Origin: Flavobacteriaceae bacterium GSB9
GTDB taxonomy: Bacteria; Bacteroidota; Bacteroidia; Flavobacteriales; Flavobacteriaceae
Length of the DNA: 64,000 nucleotides
Direction of reading: 5' to 3'
Assembly (NCBI GenBank): GCA_022749295.1
Contig: CP062007.1
Location: 3,067,501-3,131,500 of the forward strand
How positions within the stretch are numbered: position 1 is the stretch's first letter; each line of letters begins with the position of its first letter. The position numbers and the translations under genes were made by a program. Positions 44,107-51,428 of this stretch are shown here, one piece after another. A model generated the notes under the pieces. It was not told the origin of the DNA, searched no databases, and saw nothing but the letters and a program-made list of their open reading frames with translations.

Positions 44107-44229
44107 AACGGTTAGTATATGAAAAGTAGGCGATTACGTAGCTCTGAGATTTCAAGCAAATACAAAGTTTGATGCGAGCCAAAAGCCTTGATGTTAGTGT
44201 TATTTCGCCTATTTTTTATATACAGTGTT
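44107..44229 (-). repeat. attC-like site S36
   Basis: 123 bp, singleton, nearest the recombinase. GTATATGAAAAGTAGGCG pairs with CGCCTATTTTTTATATAC; the interior is unlike classes A-E. Cassette 36 ends GTTAGCATGC / GCATGCTAAC are complementary over ten bases. Confidence 0.87.
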
Positions 44230-44239
44230 AGCATGCGTT

Positions 44240-45133
44240 TTATTCTATTTCCCCAACAAAAGTCAGTTCTGGCCAATCCTTATCGAACTTCTTCCGAATA
44301 ACAAAAGTGCTGGTTAGACCCAAGCTATTTCTAAATATAATTGATTTCAATTCCCAGTTCTTTTCGTCATGCGGTCTTATCGCACCTAGTCCAGCATTAA
44401 CCAATTTGAGGTCTAAATGACTTATTATAGAAGGATTTGCAAACTGAGCAGTTGGAGTATATTGTATAGAATATTCATAAATTCCCGTTGATACGTTATA
44501 ATTCAATTTTTCTTCAATTATGTTTTCATTAGGTTTTTTATATACTGGAGTAGTAAAAACTACATTAAAGCTGCTCTTACTTTGAAAACTCATTGATTCA
44601 GCATTTTTGTTTAAATCAAATAGACCAAGAGCAGAAGTTGGAATTGATAACTTTGGGAATAGCTTTGATTTATCATTATTAAAAATCAATAATCTGTTTG
44701 GTTTTCCTTCTCTTTCCTGAGTATTCCAGTAAGCATATAGTTCGTCATTGTTTTCGAAACCGTAATAATTCCCACTATTAATCGACTCAAGTGTTTTTTT
44801 TACAATGCTGTCATGAAAACCAAGAATGCTCTTTGAAGTAGAATCAAAAGTGTAGATGAGTTCAATATTTAAATCGGTCAATGGGTAACTGAGTCTCTGA
44901 ATATTATTGATAGCACTATCAAGTTTTTTAATTGTTAATTCCTGTCTTGAAACATCTTCTTGAATCTGTTTTAGCTTTTCGGTTTTTGAATCAGAATCAG
45001 ACTTAAGTTTGAATCCAAAGCCTATGACTGATAGTGTCAAAGAAATTATGATTCCATAAATTGCTATACGACCATGTTTAGTCAGTCGTCCTTCTTTGTC
45101 TTTATAGTCATAAACCATAAATACTGAAAACAC
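44240..45133 (-). CDS. cassette 36 (first cassette): membrane protein with coiled coil
   Basis: 297 residues from GTG 45133. One membrane helix (about 24-42), a coiled coil (about 45-80, KLKQIQEDVSRQELTIKKLD) and a beta-rich domain. A second frame starting at ATG 45185 encodes a hydrophobic MDFGIIEIVSLLTIILTGVF and ends in TGA at 45108 just where this gene begins, so a one-base shift may have removed the first helix. Function unknown. Confidence 0.7.
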   Translation of the reverse strand: MFSVFMVYDYKDKEGRLTKHGRIAIYGIIISLTLSVIGFGFKLKSDSDSKTEKLKQIQEDVSRQELTIKKLDSAINNIQRLSYPLTDLNIELIYTFDSTSKSILGFHDSIVKKTLESINSGNYYGFENNDELYAYWNTQEREGKPNRLLIFNNDKSKLFPKLSIPTSALGLFDLNKNAESMSFQSKSSFNVVFTTPVYKKPNENIIEEKLNYNVSTGIYEYSIQYTPTAQFANPSIISHLDLKLVNAGLGAIRPHDEKNWELKSIIFRNSLGLTSTFVIRKKFDKDWPELTFVGEIE

Positions 45134-45215
45134 CAGTCAAGATTATGGTTAGAAGACTCACTATTTCAATTATTCCAAAATCCATCTGTTATCTGTCCAT
45201 TTAATGCATGCTAAC

Positions 45216-45245
45216 TATTTAGTAAACGTATTTTATTGCGTTTAT
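45216..45245. promoter_or_regulatory. candidate attI-like primary recombination site
   Basis: The first cassette edge (AAC at 45213-45215) is followed by a short stretch before the recombinase stop. It holds an inverted repeat TAAACG (45223-45228) and CGTTTA (45239-45244) around a 10-bp spacer; the recombinase stop codon is part of the right arm. Position and layout suit a tyrosine-recombinase core site. Function is inferred. Confidence 0.5.
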
Positions 45246-46159
45246 TTCTTATTTGTAAATGTATTAAATTTCCCAATCTTTTCGAAAGGACTTTCAATAT
45301 TTATGAGATTAGTTGTACTTACATGGGTGTAAATTTCTGTAGTCTTAGAGCTGTTGTGGCCTAACAGCTTTTGTATGTATCTGAGATTTGTTCCAGCATC
45401 CAAGAGATGTGTCGCAAAGGAGTGTCTTAAACTGTGAACCGTGGCTGGCATAGTAACACCAGCTTTACGCTTGGAACGATTAAAGACTTGCCTTATGCTT
45501 GAAACGCTATATTGACCGCCATTTGGTCCTTCAAATAACCATTGCTTTGGTCTGTATACCCTATAATAAGCCCTTAGCTGTTCCAACAAGCTGGGAGATA
45601 ACAACGTTATCCTGTCCTTTTTCCCCTTGGCGTTTCTGACCCAAACACGCATATTGGAAGAGTCTATATCCTCGACTTTTAAGTTGGTGCATTCGGATAT
45701 TCGTAGTCCACAACCATATATAATGGAAAGTATAGTTTTATGCTTAATATTTCTTGTGGCATGCAATATGGAAGACACTTCTTCCATGGACAGAACTTTA
45801 GGTAAGGTCTTTGCCTTTCTGGGCCTACAAAAATCATAAGATACCTTGGGAAGGTTCAGGACCTTCTCTATATAGAATTTAATGGCGTTTATGCTCTGGT
45901 TTTGGTAGGATGCCGATACAGTATGCTTGGTTACCAATTCTTTGTGATAGTGCATTATATGCGATGTGGTGACCTGATGGAGTGGCATTGGGTGAATGTA
46001 TGCAAGGAACTGCTTAAACATGTGCATATAGGTCTTAATGGTGTTCGGGCTGTACTTTTTTAAGGTAAGTTTTTGATGCATCAAATCCATCGCCAATTGA
46101 TAATCAGCTTTGGCAACAGCTATATTTTGACTTGGTATTGGGAACGAATGCATTTTCAT
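45242..46159 (-). CDS. tyrosine recombinase of the cassette array
   Basis: 305 residues: SAM-like core-binding domain (about 20-105, with KYSPNTIKTYMHMFKQFL) and a catalytic domain with Arg153 (CGLRISEC), Lys in AKGKKDR (about 177-183), His242 and Arg245 (HSLRHSFATHLL), His268 (LLGHNSSKTT) and Tyr277 (EIYTHV). All active-site residues are present. Between the Lys hairpin and HSLRH there is only QWLFEGPNGGQYS; the additional segment typical of IntI integrases (the AHSWPWFWVF region of IntI1) is not seen. It is transcribed toward the cassettes, whereas canonical intI points away. Very likely it moves the cassettes; that is inference from position. Confidence 0.85.
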   Translation of the reverse strand: MKMHSFPIPSQNIAVAKADYQLAMDLMHQKLTLKKYSPNTIKTYMHMFKQFLAYIHPMPLHQVTTSHIMHYHKELVTKHTVSASYQNQSINAIKFYIEKVLNLPKVSYDFCRPRKAKTLPKVLSMEEVSSILHATRNIKHKTILSIIYGCGLRISECTNLKVEDIDSSNMRVWVRNAKGKKDRITLLSPSLLEQLRAYYRVYRPKQWLFEGPNGGQYSVSSIRQVFNRSKRKAGVTMPATVHSLRHSFATHLLDAGTNLRYIQKLLGHNSSKTTEIYTHVSTTNLINIESPFEKIGKFNTFTNKK

Positions 46160-46197
46160 GGTACAAAATTGATGTTATATAATGATTTAACCGTATA

Positions 46198-46231
46198 TTT
46201 AAACGTTTATATACGTATATAAACGTTTAAA
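46198..46231. promoter_or_regulatory. 34-bp perfect palindrome between divergent genes
   Basis: The sequence around TTTATATACGTATATAAA is a perfect palindrome for 34 bp and includes TAAACG/CGTTTA twice, the same hexamer as in the candidate attI. It lies in the 82-bp gap between the recombinase and the zinc-ribbon gene and is a likely operator. Confidence 0.65.
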
Positions 46232-46241
46232 AAAAAGGATT

Positions 46242-46646
46242 ATGAAAATGAAATTCTGTTTGTCCTGTAGCAAGGAGTTGGTAGGGAGAACCGATAAGAA
46301 GTTCTGTGATGCCCAATGTAGAAGCACCTATCACAACCAAAATCGACCACAGCACGAAATCACCATCCAGAAAATCAATAGTATTCTTCGAAGGAACAGG
46401 AGCCTATTGGCCCATTTTTGTCCAAGTGGAAAGAGTACTGTTAGGAAAGATGTGTTATTGCAATCTGGCTATAGCCTTGAGTTGTTCACCCATATATATC
46501 CATTTAAAAATGGGATCTATTATTTCTGTTATGATTATGGTTTTCTCCCAATAAAAGATGATAAGGGGGTAGAAAAGATGCTTATTGTACAGAAACAGGA
46601 TTATATGGATAACCTAATATTCAATCCTTGGGAATCTTTATCTTGA
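46242..46646 (+). CDS. zinc-ribbon protein divergent from the recombinase
   Basis: 134 residues. The N-terminus holds a zinc ribbon, FCLSCSKELVGRTDKKFCDA followed by QCRSTYHNQNR (Cys pairs C-x2-C and C-x3-C), like DUF2116-type proteins. The rest is basic with HEITIQKINSILRRNRSLL. A DNA-binding role such as regulator or directionality factor for the recombinase is possible but not shown. It shares its upstream region and palindrome with the recombinase. Confidence 0.75.
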   Translation: MKMKFCLSCSKELVGRTDKKFCDAQCRSTYHNQNRPQHEITIQKINSILRRNRSLLAHFCPSGKSTVRKDVLLQSGYSLELFTHIYPFKNGIYYFCYDYGFLPIKDDKGVEKMLIVQKQDYMDNLIFNPWESLS

Positions 46647-46879
46647 ATGTTACCAATTACCGATCTAAAAATATTAATGAGTTTGGGCTAAATATGGTCT
46701 GTTTAATAAACAAAAAACCTTTTAATCGTACATAAATCGTACAATTTATAAAAACAAAAAACCCGCAACATCTACAAATAAAGATAGTTACGTATTTTTT
46801 TGCTAAAGTGAAAGGCATGTCAGTGCCACATTTTTTTGAATAAAAATAATAATAACTTAGCACCTTAATCATCACCCTA

Positions 46880-46919
46880 AAAAACATAAAACCCTGTAAA
46901 ACAAGCGTTTACAGGGTTT
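46880..46919 (-). terminator. terminator after tRNA-Phe
   Basis: Stem AAACCCTGTAAA / TTTACAGGGTTT with an A run on its left side (T run on the minus strand), just after the tRNA in its transcription direction. The stretch 46647-46879 before it holds no convincing gene. Confidence 0.75.
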
Positions 46920-46924
46920 AGAAG

Positions 46925-46997
46925 TGGTACCTCCAGGAATCGAACCAGGGACACAAGGATTTTCAGTCCTTTGCTCTACCAACTGAGCTAAGGTACC
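46925..46997 (-). tRNA. tRNA-Phe (GAA)
   Basis: 73 bases: GGTACCT acceptor arm, AGCTCAGTTGGTAGAGC D arm, anticodon stem AAGGACTGAAAATCCTT with GAA, GGTTCGATTCC T arm and closing GGTACC plus discriminator A. Confidence 0.95.
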
Positions 46998-47182
46998 TCG
47001 CCAAAGCGGTTGCAAATATATGTCCATTTTTGTAATTCGCCAAAATAAAAATAGAAAAAAATATAATGAATTGCATTTTTTTAACGGTTGGAGCACTAAC
47101 TCATTTATATTTAATATTATAAGGTATTTATTGGTCAAATATTGTTTATGCTTTTGTAAATTTACCCTTTTTTGGAATACAA

Positions 47183-47914
47183 ATGAACTTAATAATTGAC
47201 GTTGGAAATACTTATGCTAAATTGGCTGTTTTTAATGGTTTGGTATTGCAACACAAGGATACAGTTAAGCTAGAATTAGTTTTAAGCACCATCGAAAACC
47301 TTAAAACTAACTTTATGCCAATAAAAAGGGCCATTGTATCGTCCGTTGGAAAACTACACCCAAGGGATGTCCAGCAAATAACCAAACATTTCGATGTGTT
47401 GGTTTTAAATTCAGAAACAAATTTGCCGTTCAAAAATTTATACAAAACACCCAAAACTTTAGGGGTAGACAGAATAGCCTTGGTAAGTGCAGCGGTGAGT
47501 CAGTTTCCAAAAAACAATGTGCTTATTATTGATGCGGGTACTTGTATAACCTATGATTTTATAAACGCCCAAAATGAATATTTAGGAGGGGCCATTTCAC
47601 CTGGTTTACGTATGCGCTATGAGTCATTACATAATTTAACCGCTAACTTACCGTTATTGAATACAGAAACCCCTTATCAAATTACTGGGAGCTCTACAGA
47701 ACAATCGATGCACTCGGGCGTAGTTAACGGAATTATTAACGAAATAGATGGTGCAATTCAAACATATAAACTTAAATATCCAGATTTAACAGTTATTTTA
47801 ACAGGAGGCGATGCTAATTTTTTGTCTAAGCAATTAAAAAGTAGCATATTTGCCAATCTTAATTTTCTTTTAGAAGGATTAAGCTTTATTTTACAATTTA
47901 ATTCGGACGAATGA
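47183..47914 (+). CDS. coaX: type III pantothenate kinase
   Basis: First step of coenzyme A synthesis (phosphorylation of pantothenate). 243 residues with the ASKHA fold: DVGNTYAKLAVF (phosphate 1, about 6-17), TLGVDRIALVSAA (about 92-104), IIDAGTCITYDFI (about 116-128) and GGAISPGLRMRYESL. The next gene overlaps its stop by 4 bp (ATGA). Confidence 0.94.
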   Translation: MNLIIDVGNTYAKLAVFNGLVLQHKDTVKLELVLSTIENLKTNFMPIKRAIVSSVGKLHPRDVQQITKHFDVLVLNSETNLPFKNLYKTPKTLGVDRIALVSAAVSQFPKNNVLIIDAGTCITYDFINAQNEYLGGAISPGLRMRYESLHNLTANLPLLNTETPYQITGSSTEQSMHSGVVNGIINEIDGAIQTYKLKYPDLTVILTGGDANFLSKQLKSSIFANLNFLLEGLSFILQFNSDE

Positions 47915-49224
47915 TAAAAAAACTTGTATTAGTTTTTGCTATAGTATTTACTGTTCACTGTTACGGACAAGAAGGCACCGCTTCCCCTTACTCTTTTTAT
48001 GGTATAGGAAGCATTAAGTTTAAAGGTACGGTTGAAAACCGGAGTATGGGCGGACTAAGTATTTATAACGATAGTATTCATATTAACTTACGTAATCCTG
48101 CCTCTTATGCAGGAGATAATGTTGGTATTTATCCTTACGGCGGAACCAGTAGGCCAGTTAAATTTACCGTAGGCGGAACTTATTCTAGTAGAGATTTAAA
48201 AACGAGCTCAAGTAGCGATAAGGCTTCATCTACTACGTTTGATTATTTGGCGTTATCTATTCCTTTGGGAAAATTTGGTTTTGGTTTTGGAATGTTGCCT
48301 TACACTTCTGTTGGTTACAAACTTGAATCTTTAAACGATAATGACCAAATCGATAGCAGATTTAAAGGAGAAGGAGGCGTTAATAAGGTGTTTTTAGGTT
48401 TAGGTTACCAAATAACAAAGGGGCTAACAGCTGGTATCGATTTACATTATAATTTTGGAAATATCCAAAACAGTATTCTAAGCTATCAATATGACGATGG
48501 TCGGCCAACCCAATATCAAACTAGTGAAAGAAACCGGTCAGATTTAAGCGGGCTAAACGTTAATTTGGGGGTTTCGTATAAAACCATAATCAAGAAAGAT
48601 TTAGAACTTGTTTCAAGTGTGATGTTTACGCCACAGAGCAACATAGCCTCTAAAAACGAGCGGTCTATTTCTACGGTTAGTGTAAATTCTTCAGGCCAAG
48701 AATTTATAGTTAATACTAGCGAATCTGATTTGGAAGCTATGGGGCTAAAGGAAACCGATTTGGTGATGCCTTCTAAACTAACTTTTGGTGCGGGCTTAGG
48801 AAAACCTAGAAAGTGGTTTCTTGGAGCCGAAACAAGTTTTCAAAAAACAAGTGAATTTTTCAACGCCCTTTACGCAACCCAGCAAACAACTTACGAAGAT
48901 GCTTTTTCTTTTTCTTTAGGAGGGTTTTACATTCCCAACTATGGTTCTTTCGATAGTTACTGGAAACGAATTGTTTACAGGGCCGGTTTTAGAAACGAAC
49001 AAACAGGATTAAACATCGAAAACGAATCAATAAAAGAGTTTGGCATATCTTTTGGTGTAGGTTTACCAGTTGGTGATGCCAGGCTACTATCTAATGCTAA
49101 CTTAGGTGTTGAATTTGGTCAACGAGGAACAACCAACAGCAATTTAATACAAGAGAATTTTATTAATTTCCAATTAAGCTTATCTTTGAACGATAGATGG
49201 TTCCAGAAAAGAAAGTATGATTAA
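47911..49224 (+). CDS. outer-membrane beta-barrel protein
   Basis: 437 residues with a signal peptide (about 1-20) and repeated amphipathic beta strands, starting GTASPYSFYGIGSIKFKGTV. Resembles OMPP1/FadL-like putative outer membrane proteins of Bacteroidota next to coaX. Cargo unknown. Overlaps coaX and the next gene by a few bases, so one transcript. Confidence 0.8.
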   Translation: MIKKLVLVFAIVFTVHCYGQEGTASPYSFYGIGSIKFKGTVENRSMGGLSIYNDSIHINLRNPASYAGDNVGIYPYGGTSRPVKFTVGGTYSSRDLKTSSSSDKASSTTFDYLALSIPLGKFGFGFGMLPYTSVGYKLESLNDNDQIDSRFKGEGGVNKVFLGLGYQITKGLTAGIDLHYNFGNIQNSILSYQYDDGRPTQYQTSERNRSDLSGLNVNLGVSYKTIIKKDLELVSSVMFTPQSNIASKNERSISTVSVNSSGQEFIVNTSESDLEAMGLKETDLVMPSKLTFGAGLGKPRKWFLGAETSFQKTSEFFNALYATQQTTYEDAFSFSLGGFYIPNYGSFDSYWKRIVYRAGFRNEQTGLNIENESIKEFGISFGVGLPVGDARLLSNANLGVEFGQRGTTNSNLIQENFINFQLSLSLNDRWFQKRKYD

Positions 49225-50620
49225 AAGAACAAAAATTATCATGAAAACTAAAATTACTTTATTAGCCTTTTTATTTATTGGATTAGGACTGGGTTTTGCA
49301 CAGCAAGATGAAGAGTGTATGACCAAATTGTCTATTTTCCACGAGTATACAAAAGCAAAGAATTACGATGCGGCTTACGAGCCATGGATGGCAGTAAGAA
49401 ACAAATGTCCAAAGTTTAACAATGCTATTTATGTTGACGGTGAGAAAATTTTAGAGCATAAAATTGATAACTCAACTGGAGCCGAAAAAGTTGCTTACAT
49501 CAACGACCTTTTAAAAATGTGGGAGCAAAGAGCAGAGCACTTCTCAAGCAAAACGCCAAAAGGCGAGTATGCTGCAAAAGCATGCCAGCTTATGTACGAT
49601 AACCAAAAGGAATTAAACAAAAGTAAGGAAGAGCTTTACGAATGCTTTGATAACGCCTACAAATTGGATAAGGAAAGTTTTACCAACCCTAAAAGTATAT
49701 ACACTTACTTTTCTTTAATGGTTGACTTGTACGATGACGGTAAAAAACCAGCAGCCGAATTATTTAGTAAGTACGATGATGTTGTTGATAAAATTGAAGT
49801 AGAGGTAAAAAACTACTCAGAAAAGTTAAACAAACTTATAGAAAAAGATTCAACGGGAGCATCGTATACAAGTCGTGAAAAAAGCTACAAAAGATATTAC
49901 GAAAGTTACTTAAAGGCTTACGACCAGATTGCTGAAAGTGTAGATGGTAAATTAGGTCCAAGAGCAAACTGCGATAACTTAATTCCAATCTTTAAAAGAG
50001 ATTTTGAAGAAAACAAAACCAATGCAATTTGGTTACAACGCGCTGCAGGACAAATGTCGCAAAAAGAATGTACAGAAGACCCATTGTTCTTTGAGTTGGT
50101 TAATGCGTATCACGATCTAAGCCCTTCTTCAAAATCAGCCTACTATTTAGGAATCTTGAAGGATAAAGAAGGTGATGCCAATGGAGCCATTAAATTTTAT
50201 GAGCAGGCTATTAGTTTAGAAACAGACGATTACCAAAAATCTAAACTGTACTACAGAATTGCTAGCAAGCTAAAGTCAAGAGGAAGCTATGGTAAAGCAA
50301 GAAACTATTACAACCAAGCTTTAAGTCTTAATCCATCAAATGGGCGTCCTTACTTAGCTATTGCAGCGATGTATGCGGCTAGCGCTAACAACTGTGGCGA
50401 TACAACGTTCAACAAAAGAGCGGTATATTGGTTGGCTGCTAACGAAGCCAGAAAGGCTTCACGTGTAGACCCAACGCTAAAAAAAGCGGCTGCACAGTCG
50501 GTTGCTAATTACGAAGCTAAAGCGCCTTCAAACTCTGATGTGTTTAGTTCAGGAAGATCAGGTGAAACCTTAAGCATTGGCTGTTGGATAGGGCGTTCGG
50601 TAACCGTGCCAAAAATTTAA
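49217..50620 (+). CDS. secreted TPR-repeat protein
   Basis: 467 residues (translation may begin at the internal ATG 49241, whose product starts with a clean signal peptide ending GFAQ). TPR units are visible at about 310-385 (AYYLGILKDKEGDANGAIKF and YYNQALSLNPSNGRPYLAIA). A conserved periplasmic protein in this gene order; role unknown. Confidence 0.82.
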   Translation: MIKRTKIIMKTKITLLAFLFIGLGLGFAQQDEECMTKLSIFHEYTKAKNYDAAYEPWMAVRNKCPKFNNAIYVDGEKILEHKIDNSTGAEKVAYINDLLKMWEQRAEHFSSKTPKGEYAAKACQLMYDNQKELNKSKEELYECFDNAYKLDKESFTNPKSIYTYFSLMVDLYDDGKKPAAELFSKYDDVVDKIEVEVKNYSEKLNKLIEKDSTGASYTSREKSYKRYYESYLKAYDQIAESVDGKLGPRANCDNLIPIFKRDFEENKTNAIWLQRAAGQMSQKECTEDPLFFELVNAYHDLSPSSKSAYYLGILKDKEGDANGAIKFYEQAISLETDDYQKSKLYYRIASKLKSRGSYGKARNYYNQALSLNPSNGRPYLAIAAMYAASANNCGDTTFNKRAVYWLAANEARKASRVDPTLKKAAAQSVANYEAKAPSNSDVFSSGRSGETLSIGCWIGRSVTVPKI

Positions 50621-51174
50621 TGAAAACATTGTTTTTACATAATAAATTAAGCATAGTCACAATTTGTATTGTGGCTATGTTTTTTTCATGTAATGACAGT
50701 TTAAAGCAAGTGCAACAGATTGGTATTTCAGACAACGAACCGATAGGTGTCGATTATAACATGAATGTTAAGTACATCGATTCCGGTAGAGTTTCGGCTA
50801 ACCTTATAAGTGCCAAAATGTTAGATTATACCAATCGCGATTTTCCTTTTAACGAGTTTGTTGATGGCGTAACACTTTATGTTTACGATAAAGACAATAA
50901 AAAAAGTACTGTTGTGGCCGATTATGCCATTGTTTATGGCAATACCGATTTAATCGACATGAGAGATAATGTGGTAATCACTACACACGATAACAGTGTT
51001 TTAAAAACCGATCAGCTTTACTACGACCAAAAAAAGGAATGGCTCTTTACAAACCATCCTGTTGAGTTTCAAACAGAACAAGACCTTATAAAAGGTAATG
51101 GTTTCGACTCCGATTCAAAATTTGAAAATGCCCAAGTCCTCGAGGTTACTGGTATAATTACTATCGAGGAATAA
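50620..51174 (+). CDS. lptC: LPS export periplasmic protein LptC
   Basis: 184 residues from ATG 50620, which shares its A with the previous stop. An N-terminal anchor/lipobox (FFSC) precedes the OstA-like beta-jellyroll (VTLYVYDKDNKKSTVVADYA, LIDMRDNVVITTHDNSVLKT, LYYDQKKEWLFT), which carries lipopolysaccharide from the inner to the outer membrane. Confidence 0.88.
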   Translation: MKTLFLHNKLSIVTICIVAMFFSCNDSLKQVQQIGISDNEPIGVDYNMNVKYIDSGRVSANLISAKMLDYTNRDFPFNEFVDGVTLYVYDKDNKKSTVVADYAIVYGNTDLIDMRDNVVITTHDNSVLKTDQLYYDQKKEWLFTNHPVEFQTEQDLIKGNGFDSDSKFENAQVLEVTGIITIEE

Positions 51175-51233
51175 ATAAAACCACACGTACAGAGCAATTC
51201 AAATTTAACTATCTTTACGCAAAATAATATAGC

Positions 51234-51428
51234 ATGAATTTTTCTAAGATTTTTCAATACGCCTATTTGGTTTTTGCGGTACTGTTTCTTTACGATGCCG
51301 TTACTAAATGGAACGACGGAACCCACGGTGCTTACGTGTCTTTCGCTTTGTCTGGGTTGGCCATTTTTATGTTTTTCTTCAGAAAGCGTTTTAGGAAAAA
51401 GTACGACAAAAAAGATGATTCAAAATAA
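51234..51428 (+). CDS. small membrane protein
   Basis: 64 residues with two membrane helices (about 7-25, 33-50) and a very basic end (RKRFRKKYDKK). Commonly found between lptC and the CNNM protein gene in this lineage; function unknown. The next gene starts directly after its stop. Confidence 0.75.
   Translation: MNFSKIFQYAYLVFAVLFLYDAVTKWNDGTHGAYVSFALSGLAIFMFFFRKRFRKKYDKKDDSK

Larger units (their letters stand above)
16710..45215 (-). mobile_element. integron-like cassette array, 36 cassettes and 36 attC-like sites
   Basis: Minus-strand genes alternate with palindromic sites S1-S36. Read on the minus strand each site begins YAAC and ends GTTR; all 36 follow this. The outer arms pair (for example GTATAAGAATAGTGCG with CGCATTATTTTTATAC on the plus strand), an unpaired 5-6/3-base segment separates AAC/GTT from these arms, and most sites carry a second hairpin inside. 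Site classes by interior: A (GAGGATTTTCCGAAGGAAAA), B (GTGGATTCGGACGTAGTCGA), C (GAACCAGAGGAAAATCCGCA), D (like A but with GTTGCGTGTTTG), E (AATAGAAAATCCGCGAGGAT), plus singletons. The 36 cassettes hold 42 recognised genes. Cassette 36 is nearest the recombinase. Confidence 0.9.

Noticed and set aside
16710-44229. CRISPR array
   Set aside because: Repeats are long, palindromic and variable in sequence, spacers are gene-sized with coding content, and there are no cas genes.
16710-44229. REP/BIME or MITE-type scattered repeats
   Set aside because: Sites occur strictly one per gene unit, have cassette-specific matched ends and define duplication boundaries; random insertion of repeats would not give this.
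16710-45215. Classical integron with canonical attC
   Set aside because: Right overall logic, but many cassette ends do not fit GTTRRRY (for example GTTGTAC, GTTACCC) and the recombinase lacks the IntI segment, so it is called integron-like.
16710-46231. Prophage or ICE
   Set aside because: No structural, packaging, conjugation or replication genes are present; the single recombinase and the site pattern fit a cassette array better.
46657-46887. 76-residue minus-strand frame before tRNA-Phe
   Set aside because: Low-complexity aromatic composition and overlap with the terminator; looks like chance.
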